In this document: in pieces, positions 53,444 through 61,367 of the stretch
Numbering within the stretch: the first letter of the stretch is position 1
Layout of the letters: each line of letters starts with the position of its first letter
Assembly (NCBI GenBank): GCA_022448665.1
Contig: JAKUUO010000003.1
Span: 58,271-122,270, forward strand
Direction of reading: 5' to 3'
DNA length: 64,000 nucleotides
Origin: Candidatus Thalassarchaeum betae
Lineage (GTDB): Archaea > Thermoplasmatota > Poseidoniia > Poseidoniales > Thalassarchaeaceae
Program-made: the position numbers and the translations under genes
The notes under the pieces: generated by a model
Databases searched by the model: none
Seen by the model: the letters and a program-made list of their open reading frames with translations, nothing else
Told to the model about the DNA's origin: nothing

Positions 53444-56140
53444 CTAGTCTTCGAACTCATTTTCGAGCGCTTCCACGATTCTGCGATTTTCAGCGCGGGA
53501 ACGGAAGAACAGGACGACGACCAGAATCCCACCGAGAATGATGGAGCCGTAGACCAGTGCCTGAGCCTGCTCCTCAGTCAAGCCGATGAACGACGATGGC
53601 ATCTCTGATTTCACTGTCAGGTCAATTGGCTGACCTGCCACAGCAAGGTCTTCTGGCTGCACAGTCAGAGTGAAAAGATAGGTGTCATCATCAAGCAAAT
53701 CACTAGGGGGAGTGACTCTCACCTCGACTTCCCGGGTCTCCCCGGATTCGAGTTCGAACTCCTCGTCGACCACATCGACCGACCAACCTCTGAGTGACTC
53801 ACTGGACAGGACCTGTACTGTCTCGAGTATGTTGCCGTGATTGGTGACATACAGGATGAAGATGGCCTTGTCTGGATACTCAACGGTCTGCTCGTCCTCT
53901 CCCTCGAGGGTGAATCTGAGATCGTGGATGGTCATGACCGCGACAATCAGGTCGACTGAGGTGCTCTGGGCAGTGTTCTTCTCTGATGAAGCGCTGACCT
54001 TCACTACCCCAGAAACGCCGTTCGCCACGCCATCGAGAATCTCTATCTCTACTTCAATGAGCACTCTCTCGCCCATTCCCAGAGAGAGCGTACCCTCAAT
54101 CTCGACTCCCTCAACTGTAATCGTCCGCAATACAGACGACTCCATGCCACTCAATGATATCACGGCAGTATCGCCACCGGGGTAATCACCGGTATTCTCG
54201 ACCCAGAATGCAGCGGTCAGGGTGCCTCCCGGCGGGAGAGTGGCATCAATCTGATCCGGGATGTCACCAGGATTCTGCGCAGTGATCGCCATGGCGTAGT
54301 TGTAGTTTGAGACGATTACGCTCACAGTGTGCTCGTCGACTACCGTCGTACCATATATCGCGATTCGAGCGAGCACGCTCGCTGAATCAGCCTCCTCCTC
54401 GCCCTCGACGAGGATGTCGAGGTAAACTGTCTGAGTCTGGCTCGGGTCGAGAATTACCTGCGTGATCGTGTTACCCTGACCATCGGAGTAGGATGATTCC
54501 CACATCGGCTGGTTGCATCCGGTCTGGTCGTGCGGGTCGCAAGTCAGGAGTTTGATGGTGTCACGGATGTTACCCGAGTTGGTGATGTCTATTGGGAACT
54601 GCACCGTCTGCCCCGAGCGGCCCGTCTGCTGGGTGGACAGGGTCGAAGTGGTCAGGTCATGTCGGGCGGCGACGGATACTGTGAGGTCCTTGGTGTCGTA
54701 AGGCGTGGTGCCGCCGCCGCGTCCGACTGTGAGGGTGATCACCGTCTCCTCCTCGGCGCTGGCATCCTCGGGCACGAAGACCTCGGCGTTGACGGTCTGC
54801 CTGTTGTTGCCGGAGTGCACGCTTCCTACGGTGACCGAATTCTGGGAGAAGGATATCTGCCAGCCCGGAGGCAGCCCTGTGGCGCCTACCGAGAGGGTCT
54901 CCATCCCGTTGCCGAGGTTGGTTATCTGAACCGATACCGTTTCTGAGCTACCGGGCTCGACGTTTGAGAGCTTGTTCTTGCTCAGGGTCATCGTAGCGGC
55001 GTGGCTCTGGCCGACGGTGACCGTGAGCGTTTGCTCGCAGCCCACAGCGGTACCGGCGCGTCCCTGTATCCTGATACCCACTTGGGTTCCCGACTCGACC
55101 GAGTCGTCAGGGGTGACTGAGAAAGTGAACGTATGGCTGTCCTGAGAGCCTCCGGGCTCGGAGAGCAGTTTGCTGAGTGGGCTGTTGAAGTCTATCCAGT
55201 CAGTTATGTCGTGGTCCGAATCCTGGGCCTGGGCGTTTGCCGACACGGTCCACTCGGTGTTGCCGATATTCTCGACCTCGAAGGAATTGGTCGCAGATTC
55301 ATCGGGGTCGAGGTTGTGTGAGGTGTACTGGAGGTTCGGGTCGCACTCCTTGCGCTCAGGAATCTTCAGAGTGAGTGTGATATTGTCCTCCGCCTGGTCT
55401 GCTGCGTTGGGATCGTTGGACACCGTTGCCCTGAGGATGAAGCAGTGGTCTCCCGCCTCGGTGGAACTACCGTCAGGAACGTCGACTGTGACCTCGACAG
55501 TCTCCTTGTCCTCCGGGTCCAGCTGCAGGACCTGCGGGTCCACGGTGGCATCGAGGGTGTCGGACTCGCAATCGCTGTCTGAGATCATCTCGAGTTGAAC
55601 GTTGGCCTGCTGCTCGCCGTTGTTCTCCACCTCGACGTCCCAGACCACGCTATCACCCTCATCGCCATCCTCGCCCGCGTAGGTCTTCATCTGCTCGTCG
55701 GTAGTGAGTTTCACCGAGTACAGGCCGCCTCCGTCACCAGCAGTCGTGGTCACCGTGACGTCGTCGTTGGCCGGCGATCCAATACCCGCTGTAGCCTGGG
55801 CGTTTACGGTGGTCTCGCAGTCACCGTCTGCCTGGTCGTTCACAGAGACAGTCAGTTCGACCGTCTCGGATGTCCCCTCATCGACTGAGACCTGATAGGA
55901 GTCCAGAGAGGACGAGAAGCCGTTGCAGTCGTTGCCCTGCTGGGTGCTCAAAGTGACCGAGATATCCTCATCGCCGTCGTTAGTCACGATGATGTCGTAC
56001 TCTGCATCGTCATCGGTGGTGGCCTCCTGGGCCGTCGGACTCGCAGAAAGCGACACTGAGACTGCAGCGGTGGCTAGTGGTGACATGATAGTCAATAGCA
56101 GCAAAGCCGTCAGTACAGAGGCTGATGGACTGCGCTTCAT
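53444..56140 (-). CDS. Large secreted protein with Ig-like/CARDB-type domains and C-terminal anchor
   Basis: About 898 residues from ATG 56140 (GGAG upstream). A signal peptide (MKRSPSASVLTALLLLTIMSPLATAA) is followed by repeated beta-sandwich domains with recurring motifs such as DITNSGNIRDTIKL, ENTGDYPGGDTAV, VTNHGNILETVQV and VEVRVTPPSDLLDDDTYLFTLTVQPED, which look like NEW3/CARDB-type domains. A helix (LVYGSIILGGILVVVLFF) and a short charged tail (RSRAENRRIVEALENEFED) end the protein. It is thus a type I surface protein; adhesion or scaffold roles are inferred. Confidence 0.87.
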   Translation of the reverse strand: MKRSPSASVLTALLLLTIMSPLATAAVSVSLSASPTAQEATTDDDAEYDIIVTNDGDEDISVTLSTQQGNDCNGFSSSLDSYQVSVDEGTSETVELTVSVNDQADGDCETTVNAQATAGIGSPANDDVTVTTTAGDGGGLYSVKLTTDEQMKTYAGEDGDEGDSVVWDVEVENNGEQQANVQLEMISDSDCESDTLDATVDPQVLQLDPEDKETVEVTVDVPDGSSTEAGDHCFILRATVSNDPNAADQAEDNITLTLKIPERKECDPNLQYTSHNLDPDESATNSFEVENIGNTEWTVSANAQAQDSDHDITDWIDFNSPLSKLLSEPGGSQDSHTFTFSVTPDDSVESGTQVGIRIQGRAGTAVGCEQTLTVTVGQSHAATMTLSKNKLSNVEPGSSETVSVQITNLGNGMETLSVGATGLPPGWQISFSQNSVTVGSVHSGNNRQTVNAEVFVPEDASAEEETVITLTVGRGGGTTPYDTKDLTVSVAARHDLTTSTLSTQQTGRSGQTVQFPIDITNSGNIRDTIKLLTCDPHDQTGCNQPMWESSYSDGQGNTITQVILDPSQTQTVYLDILVEGEEEADSASVLARIAIYGTTVVDEHTVSVIVSNYNYAMAITAQNPGDIPDQIDATLPPGGTLTAAFWVENTGDYPGGDTAVISLSGMESSVLRTITVEGVEIEGTLSLGMGERVLIEVEIEILDGVANGVSGVVKVSASSEKNTAQSTSVDLIVAVMTIHDLRFTLEGEDEQTVEYPDKAIFILYVTNHGNILETVQVLSSESLRGWSVDVVDEEFELESGETREVEVRVTPPSDLLDDDTYLFTLTVQPEDLAVAGQPIDLTVKSEMPSSFIGLTEEQAQALVYGSIILGGILVVVLFFRSRAENRRIVEALENEFED

Positions 56141-56181
56141 CGCCACTCCGACTCAACCGCCCCTCTAAGGACTTCGGGCAT

Positions 56182-56201
56182 CGCGACCCCATAGGGTCGC
56201 G
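56182..56201. repeat. Perfect 8-4-8 inverted repeat between two surface-protein genes
   Basis: CGCGACCC, loop CATA, GGGTCGCG. It lies 6 bases past the protease stop (56208) and 41 bases before the next start (56140). No T-run follows. It may end one transcript or lead the next. Confidence 0.5.
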
Positions 56202-56207
56202 GTTCAA

Positions 56208-59200
56208 TCACGCTTCTACAAGCCCGTCCACGTCGGCATCGCAGTGCATGCAGTGTCCCATAGAAACGACGTCACAGCCCTCGATCTGCCCGCCCTTGTG
56301 ATACCTCGCGCCGCACTCGGAGCAAGCCCACGCCCCGCCGAGGACGATGTCTTGGCTGCATATCCAGCAGGGAACGCCGCTGCCCTCCACTCTCTCCCCC
56401 TCGGCCAGCCCGAGGCTGTCCGCAATCTTGCTGAGTGTCTCAGTTTTGATCAGACCGCCCTTATCGGCTCCAGTCCTGGAGTAAACGAAGAAGCCGACTC
56501 CTCCGGCGAAGGCGAGTATGAGGGTTGCAACAAGTACCATCCCGAGAGCGGACATGCCCTCCTCTATCCTCGCTGGCAGCACGTCGATCTCTATGGCGAA
56601 GGTGGAGTCCTCGACATCGTTGGAATCCCCGAGTTCCACCACGAGTGTTCCATCCACCCCAGTGTTGGGTGTGAATCCGAGTTGGAAGTTACGCGTCTCG
56701 CCGGGGCGGAGATTGACAACCACGCCATCGAGAATCAGTGCGTCCCACCCATCCGGGCCCGAGATTTGCAGGACATGGGCGATGTCCGAGTTCCCGACGT
56801 TCTTGAGGTCGAGGCGAAGCACGGTCTCGTAGCCCTCATGTGCGACCTGCTGGTTGGTGACGGTCCAACTCACTCTGGCCACGGACTCGACCAACAGCGA
56901 GATCGAGTCACTCACCTCAACTCCCTCGCCCTCCATGACCAGAGTCACCATCGGCTCGGAGTTGGCTTCGGCCGACAGTGGGATGACGACAGTGCACCAG
57001 ACCGTAGAAGCGGCACCGGCGGAGAGGGTGGATGGGCCGATGCATGTCGATGACCAATCATCGTTAGGCACTTCCATGTAGGTTGTAGGACGCCATGTGG
57101 TGGAGCCTTCGTTGGTAACCGTCCAACCGAGATCGAACCCAGGTGCTCCGACTGGGTGAGCGGGCACTCCGAGCGGGTAATCGGCGGTGGTTCCATCGGG
57201 GAGGGCGACAAGGTGGAAATCCAAAGTCGGCATGGCTCCGGAGAGAACATCCAGTGTCCTGTTCCAATCCACGTAGTAGCCGTCCTCGGTCGCGAACCTC
57301 AATTCGAGATCGCCGCTGACCGCTACACCGTTGCCTTGCAGGGAGACCGGCCAAACTGCTGTCTCACCGGCTGGGATGGAGGCTGGGTACAGACCGCCTA
57401 AGACCTCCCAGCCGCCGGGAATGCTCCTCACATAAGGTTGGAAGACAATCAAGCGGTTGCCTTGGTTGTTGAACTCAATCTCGAGCTCCAGAAGAGCATC
57501 GGGTGCGATGTCGTGCTCGATGCCATCTGATGATGGAGTGGTACTGACTTGGTCGATCACCTTGACGACCAGCTGAATGTCTGCGCTCCATGAGTCGGAG
57601 CTGACACGAGAGTGGACTATGATGGCCGCGTCGTAGACAGAGCCGGCTGGAATCATCGCGCCGGGTGGGTTGATTGTGATGTCGACGGCCCGGCCAGCGT
57701 CCTTTGCGAGCGTGCCTGTGGAGCCGTGCGAGGAGCCTGCGAAGGCCCCGAGAGTGTCTAGGCCGAGGTGCCAGCCGGCAGGGGAGACGAGTTCGACATC
57801 GTAGGTCTGAGCGCCGTTGCCCTCGTTGAAGACCAGGATCTGGAGATTTGTCGGCTCGAGCGGGCTGACTAGGAACTGCTCTCCAGGGAGGACTATGTCG
57901 GCCTCGGCCAGTATCGGGACCTCGAAGTAGAGCATCAGCTCCGAATCGATGTCGTTCTCGATGTCGGTCCCGGTCACCACCATCCGATAGAGGCCGGGCG
58001 GAGGCGGAGCCGGATGGACCACCGTCAGGCCGACGGTAGCCGTCTCGGCGGCTTCGAGGTTGAAGGTGTTCGAGGTGAACGATGTGAACCAGTCGAACTC
58101 GACGCCGTCCTGTACTCGCACGGGATCGGTGACGAGGATTGAGGCGTTGGTCTCGAACAGAGCCGTGTTCATCAGGAACAATTCCCAGGTCGTCGAGCTG
58201 TCGGTCGCATCTGCCAGAGTCATGGTGTCCTGCTCGGTGGTAACGCGAACCCCAGGTGCGCTGACCACCACCGTCTGTGACAAGTAGTTGTTCGATTCCG
58301 AGGTCTCCTCTATCGTATCGCTCGGGTCGATGTGGAAAGTGAACTCCACCACTCCCTCATGGTCAGGGGTCCAGCTCCAAGACAACTCGGCAGACTCTCC
58401 TGGGGACATGCTCAGGGTTTGAGTACCGAGCAGTTCGCTGTCGGCTCTTGCAATCACAGCGACTTCGGCTACGGAACCGGCACCTAGGTTCTGAACAGTC
58501 ACAGCGACATCGACCTCCTCGCCGATCTGTGGAATCGCGGAGGTGATCTCGAATGAGTTCTGTACGAATGCTGGGTCGGGGGTCAGATCGTTCACGTTCA
58601 CTCCGCGGACTGCGAGCGCGTAGGGTTGCCATGTCCGCCCACCACCATGCTGCGCATCGCGCACGCGGACCGTCCATGTGCCAGTCGCGGCGTTGTCCAT
58701 CAGGACGACTTCGACGTTGTTGGTGGAGTCCTTGGTACCACCCGTGACTGAGTGGCCGTTGACGAAGGCGTTCCCCTTGTACGTGACCTGCCCGTTCGGC
58801 GATATCACCTCTAGGTCGAGGTCGTTTCTGAGTTGACTTGAGGAGGATGAGGAGCCGGGGTAGTCGGACCAGGTCAGAACCACCTTCATCGGCTCGCCGG
58901 CGCGGGTGATGTCGAAGGTGTACTCGCTCACCTGCCCGCTGGAGAGGCGTGAGCGGTCATCCACGAATATGCCGACATCGTTGTCAGGAATTAGCGAGTC
59001 GACCAGATTGACCCTTCCCCAACCCTCGTTGTTGTTGGGGATGTCTCGGGCGCCCATGTCCATGGCACCCAGGATTAACAGTCCCTTGACGAGGGCACTC
59101 TGAGGGGCCTGTCTGCCAGCGACCTCCATCAGGTACTCTCTGACGAGGACGGCGGCACCGGCCGCTGCTGGCGTTGCCATCGATGTCCCTGTATATTCGA

Positions 59201-60710
59201 GATACCAGTTGTTGCTCCAAGAGCCTTCTGCGTCCTGTGCCTCCTGGGCCTTGCAAGAGCGGACGTATTCTCCCGGGGCGACCAGATCCGGCTTGATCCT
59301 ACCATCGTCGGTCGGTCCGCGGCTGCTCCAGTAGTACATATCGTCCGGAGCGCCGCTGTATCGGTTCTGATGAGCGCCGATGGTGATGACGTTCTTCGCG
59401 GTGCCAGGAGGAGAGATCCCGTCGTTGCCCTCGTTGCCAGCGGCGAACAACACCGTCATCCCCTGATAAGACCAGTACTGGTCCCAAGTAGAGGTGCGGT
59501 CGTCGGCGTCCTCGGACTGAGTCGAGTAGCTGCCTGACCCGCTGCCTGCGCCCCAACTGTTGGTGTGCAAGCGAGCACCGTTGTTGTAGGCCGAGTTCAG
59601 CATGCTGTTGATGCCGTAGCTGTAGAGCGCTCCGGTGTCGTCGTCCTCCATCGCCTGGAAGTAGAGCAGGGCCTCGGGAGCGATTCCCTGGTAGGTCCCA
59701 CTACTGCGGTAGCCATCACCGAGGACGGTGCAGGCTACGTGAGTTCCGTGCCCGTCAGAAGGATCTGCGGTGGATGAGTCGCCTGGGGTGACAGACGTCA
59801 GCCCCGAGATTCTACCGGTGAAGTCACCATGATCGTTGTCGAGTCCGGAGTCGCCTACGGCGATCTTCTGTCCGCTGCCGTTTAGTCCGGTGATGAAGGT
59901 GTTATCCACGGTGTTGATTCCCATGTGGTCACGGGCCTCGTCGTTATGTAGCATCAGCAATGGCAGCGGTGCCACGTAAGCCACCGAGGGATGCCTGACA
60001 ATCTGAGAGATGTCGCTGATACTAATCTCACCCCACATCCTACCTTGCTCGGGCGACCATGCCTCTTCGAGCCATAGCGAGGCGGCGATGCTGAGAGAGT
60101 CGTCCAGACCTAGTCCGGGTTCGCTATGACGAATGAGTTCGGAGTCCTTCCAGCCGAGCACCTCGACGAGGATGGCCTCATCCCCATTAGCCTCCCAGAA
60201 CATCGGGTGCACCAACAGTCCGGCTGGGACATCGTGTACGGCCTTGACCACCGAGATGCGAGTCAACTCAGCGAGTTGGCCGGGGGAACCTTGGACGAGG
60301 AATCCTGATGGAGGAATGGTAGACCGTATCTCGACTTCAACTGCATCTAGCATCTCCTGTCTGGCATCCCAGAGGCCGGCCTCACCATCGACGAGGACGA
60401 CAGCCAGATCGGAGCGAGCCTCGGCCAGTTGGGAGCTCATCGCGACCTCGGGAAGGAGTCCGGCCTCGGTGTAGACTCCAATCGTTGAGTCGGCGCGGAC
60501 GGAACGGATGTCCTCGTAGCCAGAGTAGATGTTCGGAGCGCCAAGGTCCTGAATGCTGTCAGGGTCTGGAGAGATCTCTATTCTCTCCGCTGCCGAATCC
60601 AGTGCCAAGCCCTCTCCGGAGGAGTTGTCATAGGACGATGACTGGTCGAGAATAGGGATGTAGGACAGTAGCAAAACCGCCATCACGACAGAGACTGAGC
60701 GCTTTGTCAT
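56208..60710 (-). CDS. Subtilisin-like (S8) surface protease with cytoplasmic zinc-ribbon tail
   Basis: About 1,500 residues from ATG 60710; numbers here count from the frame opening at 60734. A signal peptide (KRSVSVVMAVLLLSYIPIL) is followed by a prodomain-like region to about 285. The catalytic triad is complete: Asp295 (AVGDSGLDND), His329 (DGHGTHVA), Ser518 (GTSMATPAAAG), with the oxyanion Asn434. A proprotein convertase P-like domain lies near 600-720, followed by several CARDB/NEW3 domains. A helix (about 1394-1420) precedes a short linker and seven cysteines (C1456 to C1498) in a zinc-ribbon pattern. It would digest proteins outside the cell. Confidence 0.93.
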   Translation of the reverse strand: MTKRSVSVVMAVLLLSYIPILDQSSSYDNSSGEGLALDSAAERIEISPDPDSIQDLGAPNIYSGYEDIRSVRADSTIGVYTEAGLLPEVAMSSQLAEARSDLAVVLVDGEAGLWDARQEMLDAVEVEIRSTIPPSGFLVQGSPGQLAELTRISVVKAVHDVPAGLLVHPMFWEANGDEAILVEVLGWKDSELIRHSEPGLGLDDSLSIAASLWLEEAWSPEQGRMWGEISISDISQIVRHPSVAYVAPLPLLMLHNDEARDHMGINTVDNTFITGLNGSGQKIAVGDSGLDNDHGDFTGRISGLTSVTPGDSSTADPSDGHGTHVACTVLGDGYRSSGTYQGIAPEALLYFQAMEDDDTGALYSYGINSMLNSAYNNGARLHTNSWGAGSGSGSYSTQSEDADDRTSTWDQYWSYQGMTVLFAAGNEGNDGISPPGTAKNVITIGAHQNRYSGAPDDMYYWSSRGPTDDGRIKPDLVAPGEYVRSCKAQEAQDAEGSWSNNWYLEYTGTSMATPAAAGAAVLVREYLMEVAGRQAPQSALVKGLLILGAMDMGARDIPNNNEGWGRVNLVDSLIPDNDVGIFVDDRSRLSSGQVSEYTFDITRAGEPMKVVLTWSDYPGSSSSSSQLRNDLDLEVISPNGQVTYKGNAFVNGHSVTGGTKDSTNNVEVVLMDNAATGTWTVRVRDAQHGGGRTWQPYALAVRGVNVNDLTPDPAFVQNSFEITSAIPQIGEEVDVAVTVQNLGAGSVAEVAVIARADSELLGTQTLSMSPGESAELSWSWTPDHEGVVEFTFHIDPSDTIEETSESNNYLSQTVVVSAPGVRVTTEQDTMTLADATDSSTTWELFLMNTALFETNASILVTDPVRVQDGVEFDWFTSFTSNTFNLEAAETATVGLTVVHPAPPPPGLYRMVVTGTDIENDIDSELMLYFEVPILAEADIVLPGEQFLVSPLEPTNLQILVFNEGNGAQTYDVELVSPAGWHLGLDTLGAFAGSSHGSTGTLAKDAGRAVDITINPPGAMIPAGSVYDAAIIVHSRVSSDSWSADIQLVVKVIDQVSTTPSSDGIEHDIAPDALLELEIEFNNQGNRLIVFQPYVRSIPGGWEVLGGLYPASIPAGETAVWPVSLQGNGVAVSGDLELRFATEDGYYVDWNRTLDVLSGAMPTLDFHLVALPDGTTADYPLGVPAHPVGAPGFDLGWTVTNEGSTTWRPTTYMEVPNDDWSSTCIGPSTLSAGAASTVWCTVVIPLSAEANSEPMVTLVMEGEGVEVSDSISLLVESVARVSWTVTNQQVAHEGYETVLRLDLKNVGNSDIAHVLQISGPDGWDALILDGVVVNLRPGETRNFQLGFTPNTGVDGTLVVELGDSNDVEDSTFAIEIDVLPARIEEGMSALGMVLVATLILAFAGGVGFFVYSRTGADKGGLIKTETLSKIADSLGLAEGERVEGSGVPCWICSQDIVLGGAWACSECGARYHKGGQIEGCDVVSMGHCMHCDADVDGLVEA

Positions 60711-60743
60711 CGGCTCTCGCCTTCTCGTAACCAATTTGAGCGT

Positions 60744-60762
60744 ATGGGTTCTCTGAACCCAT
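60744..60762 (-). promoter_or_regulatory. Perfect 8-3-8 inverted repeat before the S8 protease gene
   Basis: ATGGGTTC, loop TCT, GAACCCAT. It lies 33 bases before ATG 60710 and 22 bases after the previous gene's stop (60785). Either a leader or an end-of-transcript hairpin. Confidence 0.5.
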
Positions 60763-60784
60763 CAATAGTCATGCTTGATACTGC

Positions 60785-61366
60785 TCAGAGGAAGCGGTAC
60801 GGCGACTTGTCGACGAACATCTCCATCGTCCACTCCCCTACATCGTGGGTCCAACGCTCGGAGCGATCACCGCCGTAGTACTCGTAGTTCAGAAGTATCT
60901 CGATGGTGTAGTTCTCCCATACCGAAGTCCCGTTGACGAGCAGCTCGAGGTCGTCCCCTGCGACTGAGGTATGGGCCGACAGGGAATCCCTGTTGAAAAT
61001 CGATCGATCGACTTCGATGCCGTTAGAATCGACGAACCTGATGTGCAGGTTGATGTCCTCGATCGTCCTGCTGCCCTTGTTGTCCAGTTCCACCAGCACG
61101 ACGTGTCCGGGACCGCCCTGACGATACACCACATCGACGCTGACCCTGTCGTACGGGACTAACCACGTCAAAACGAACAGGCTCGTAGCGAGCAGGAGAA
61201 CGGCTGCGATTGAAGCGAAAATGACTCTGGTCGATGAGATGTGCCTCTTGGCACGTTCCTCGATTTCCTTGGCGCCTTCCTCGATTTTTTCCAGTACATC
61301 ATGAGCGATCCTCGTGTCCTCATCCTCATTACTCTCATCTTCACTCAACCTCTCCAGCAGACCCAT
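60785..61366 (-). CDS. Single-pass membrane protein with an outer beta-type domain
   Basis: About 193 residues from ATG 61366. An acidic, helical N-terminus (SEDESNEDEDTRIAHDVLEK, then EGAKEIEERAKRH) is followed by one helix (VIFASIAAVLLLATSLFVLTW) and an outer beta-rich domain of about 125 residues (VSVDVVYRQGGPGHVVLVELDNKGSRTIEDINLHIRFV). Not recognised. The ATG directly follows the upstream gene's stop (61368), so the two are coupled. Confidence 0.75.
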   Translation of the reverse strand: MGLLERLSEDESNEDEDTRIAHDVLEKIEEGAKEIEERAKRHISSTRVIFASIAAVLLLATSLFVLTWLVPYDRVSVDVVYRQGGPGHVVLVELDNKGSRTIEDINLHIRFVDSNGIEVDRSIFNRDSLSAHTSVAGDDLELLVNGTSVWENYTIEILLNYEYYGGDRSERWTHDVGEWTMEMFVDKSPYRFL

Positions 61367-61367
61367 T

